Assembly (NCBI GenBank): GCA_013698195.1
Contig: JACCVK010000272.1
Coordinates: forward strand, 1 to 5,966
Source: Actinomycetota bacterium
GTDB taxonomy: Bacteria > Actinomycetota > Thermoleophilia > Gaiellales > Gaiellaceae
DNA: 5,966 nt
Reading direction: 5' to 3'
Shown here piece after piece: positions 5,679 through 5,966 of this stretch; within the stretch, counting starts at the first letter, position 1, and the number at the start of each line of letters is the position of its first letter. Both the position numbers and the translations under genes were made by a program. Under the pieces are notes generated by a model that was not told where the DNA came from, did no database searches, and saw nothing but the letters and a program-made list of their open reading frames with translations.

Positions 5679-5966
5679 TCAGAAGAGCTGTTCGGTTTCC
5701 GACGGACGCGCGGTCGCGGCGAGCAGCCGCCGCGCGCGCCGGCCGAGGTCGCCGAGATCCACCCGGCCTTCCTCGGCTGCGGACGCAAGTCGCTCGGCGA
5801 GATCGAGCGCTCCGTCGAGCAACGCTGAGTCGCCCGCCTCGTGACCCATGTCGTGGAGGATCGTCCGCTCCGTCCGTGAGGCAACGAGCGATTGCTCGAC
5901 ACCCTCTATCCAGACCCGCGTCCGCCTTCCTCCGCCCCGGTCGTCCCCGGTAAGCGGCTCCAGCAC
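5679..5966 (-). CDS. Unrecognised protein, C-terminal part (5' end off the right edge)
   Basis: The frame is open from the right edge to a TGA at 5681-5679, giving 95 residues. A GTG sits exactly at the edge, but the real start probably lies outside the window. I do not recognise the family. The visible part is soluble and charged, with no membrane segment, cysteine or clear catalytic motif. After a Gly/Arg-rich loop (RGGGRRTR) comes a possible strand (VWIEGVEQSLV), then a HDMGHEAGD segment and two predicted helices rich in Ala, Leu, Arg and acidic residues. Third codon positions are mostly G or C and the composition is balanced, as in the neighbouring true genes. It is followed after two bases (TGA-GG-GTG) by the glycosylase gene, so the two are very probably co-transcribed and coupled. 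That hints at, but does not prove, a shared role. Confidence 0.7.
   Translation of the reverse strand: MLEPLTGDDRGGGRRTRVWIEGVEQSLVASRTERTILHDMGHEAGDSALLDGALDLAERLASAAEEGRVDLGDLGRRARRLLAATARPSETEQLF

Noticed and set aside
4931..5902. Open frame of 323 codons on the minus strand spanning the glycosylase
   Set aside because: It is out of frame with the clearly recognisable glycosylase and with the upstream partial gene, is Arg/Ser-rich, and runs into the PBP gene.
5594..5953. Plus-strand open frame of 119 codons opposite the right-hand partial gene
   Set aside because: It starts inside the antisense of the glycosylase gene and has an Arg/Pro/Ala-rich shadow composition. The minus-strand frame has better composition and fits the coupled spacing with the glycosylase.
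1..5966. Mobile element, CRISPR array, tRNA or defence system
   Set aside because: No transposase, integrase, spaced direct repeats, tRNA-like fold or defence-type nuclease was seen. The genes share a similar base and codon composition, with no sign of recent insertion.

Overview
The window looks like chromosomal DNA from a high-GC actinobacterium. The evidence is strong G/C preference at third codon positions, GTG and TTG start candidates, a SigK/RskA-type sigma/anti-sigma pair, and a class A penicillin-binding protein with C-terminal PASTA domains. Some protein features would fit a deep-branching actinobacterial class such as Thermoleophilia, but that placement is an impression and not a demonstrated assignment. 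No RNA gene, CRISPR array, insertion sequence or phage gene was seen.

Layout. (1) Minus strand, 1-1175: the N-terminal 391 codons of an exported DUF4331 protein whose end lies off the left edge. (2) 1176-1356: a divergent intergenic region, the only sizeable gap. (3) Plus strand, about 1357-2639: an ECF sigma factor followed by its likely membrane anti-sigma factor (RskA type); the two genes overlap by 25 bases. (4) Plus strand, 2676-5120: a bifunctional class A PBP (GT51 glycosyltransferase, transpeptidase, two PASTA domains), 36 bases after the anti-sigma stop. (5) Minus strand, 5095-5676: an AAG/Mpg-type 3-methyladenine DNA glycosylase whose 3' end overlaps the PBP gene by 26 bases, tail to tail. 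(6) Minus strand, 5679-5966: the C-terminal part of an unrecognised protein two bases upstream of the glycosylase gene.

How the parts may work together. The sigma factor is expected to be held inactive by the zinc-binding N-terminus of RskA and released when the extracytoplasmic RskA domain is perturbed. The divergent secreted DUF4331 protein and the downstream cell-wall synthase are both envelope proteins, so they are natural candidates for the regulon; this is inferred from gene order only. The right-hand minus-strand pair looks like a separate, tightly coupled transcription unit involving base-excision repair.

The gene content is mostly ordinary housekeeping and signalling. Nothing here demands a new kind of system. 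The points most worth following are the divergent DUF4331/sigma/anti-sigma arrangement, the uncertain PBP start, and the unknown gene coupled to the glycosylase.
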